DNA of 12,847 nt from Candidatus Pelethomonas intestinigallinarum. Lineage in GTDB: Bacteria > Bacillota > Clostridia > Oscillospirales > Oscillospiraceae. Both the position numbers and the translations under genes were made by a program. The stretch lies in assembly GCA_018712665.1 (NCBI GenBank), contig DVGP01000249.1:1-12847 (forward strand), written 5' to 3'. Below the pieces are notes generated by a model. It saw nothing but the letters and a program-made list of their open reading frames with translations. It was not told the origin of the DNA and made no database searches. Of this stretch, positions 12,535 through 12,847 are shown one piece after another (within the stretch, counting starts at the first letter, position 1; every line of letters starts with the position of its first letter).

Positions 12535-12847
12535 TTGTTACAAATAGAAGGAATGAAATTGTCGCTGGAGGAGGACGAGAGCCTGCTGGCCGAGCGGGCC
12601 GCGGCACTGCTCCGGGTCCCCGCCGGGGACGTCCGGGAGGTGCGTATCCTCCGCCGGGCGCTGGACGCCCGGGAGGGGGTCCATCTGGTGTATACTCTCC
12701 ACGTCGGCGTGAAGCACGAGGCCCAGGTCCTCCGGCGGTGCCGGAGCAAGAAGGTCTCACGGGCGGAGGAGCGGTCCTACCGCCTGCCGGAGCCGGCACC
12801 GGCCCCGGCTGTGCCGCCGGTGGTGGTGGGCGCCGGGCCCGGGGGCC
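12535..12847 (+). CDS. FAD-dependent dehydrogenase, COG2509-like (partial, N-terminus only)
   Basis: The first 104 residues are visible. An N-terminal ferredoxin-like region (MLQIEGMKLSLEEDESLLAE, 1-20; then REVRILRRALDAREGVHLVY, 35-54; and LHVGVKHEAQVLRR, 56-69) is followed by a proline/alanine-rich linker (84-93) and the start of a dinucleotide-binding fold, PPVVVGAGPGG (94-104), where the window ends. This order matches the large, uncharacterised NAD(P)/FAD-dependent oxidoreductases of COG2509, usually around 500 residues or more. The start is the TTG at 12535, one base after the iclR-type stop, with AAGGAG (12522-12527) seven bases upstream; a later in-frame ATG at 12553 lacks a good site. 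It is the third gene of the xdhC operon. The family call is good though based only on the N-terminus. Confidence 0.8.
   Translation, partial: MLQIEGMKLSLEEDESLLAERAAALLRVPAGDVREVRILRRALDAREGVHLVYTLHVGVKHEAQVLRRCRSKKVSRAEERSYRLPEPAPAPAVPPVVVGAGPGG

Overview
The window looks like the chromosome of a GC-rich, spore-forming Firmicute, most likely of the gut Oscillospiraceae type (Flavonifractor / Pseudoflavonifractor / Lawsonibacter-like). The reasons are a clear spoIIID gene, Gram-positive envelope genes (LCP phosphotransferase, SLH-anchored protein), strong AGGAGG-type ribosome binding sites, three TTG starts, and GC-rich genes separated by AT-rich promoter islands. No mobile element, tRNA, rRNA or CRISPR array was seen.

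Layout, left to right. (1) 1-502, minus: 5' part of a family 4 uracil-DNA glycosylase, cut by the window edge. (2) 575-1129, plus: a small multi-pass membrane protein (DUF1113/CmpB-like), overlapping tail to tail by 70 bp with (3) 1060-2025, minus: an alpha/beta hydrolase of the lysophospholipase/monoglyceride lipase type. (4) 2214-2582, plus: a coiled-coil plus zinc-ribbon protein with its own promoter and a 19-bp-stem terminator. (5) 2785-3036, plus: the sporulation regulator SpoIIID, from a TTG start and behind a sigma-E-like promoter, followed by a 77-residue protein of unknown function. (6) 3560-6045, plus: a two-gene envelope unit with promoter and terminator, encoding an LCP wall-polymer transferase and a secreted triple-SLH transglutaminase-like protein. 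(7) 6264-7631, plus: a membrane-anchored HtrA serine protease with one PDZ domain. (8) 7632-8065: 434 bp without a credible gene, holding a 22-bp-stem terminator, three further palindromes and a promoter that points antisense into the next operon. (9) 10463-8066, minus: a three-gene ABC-2 exporter operon (ATPase, permease, permease) with a consensus sigma-A promoter whose -35 box lies inside a 26-bp palindrome. (10) 10705 to the window end, plus: a tightly coupled xdhC - iclR-type regulator - FAD-dependent dehydrogenase (COG2509-like) operon, the last gene cut by the edge.

How they may work together: the LCP enzyme would attach anionic polymer to peptidoglycan, SLH domains bind such polymers, and HtrA polices proteins outside the membrane, so 3560-7631 reads as an envelope block. 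The divergent ABC and xdhC operons share a 241-bp control region with a palindromic candidate operator, and the IclR-family regulator encoded in one of them is an obvious candidate ligand. No wholly new system is evident. The least explained parts are the palindrome-rich gap at 7632-8065 and the shared control region at 10464-10704.
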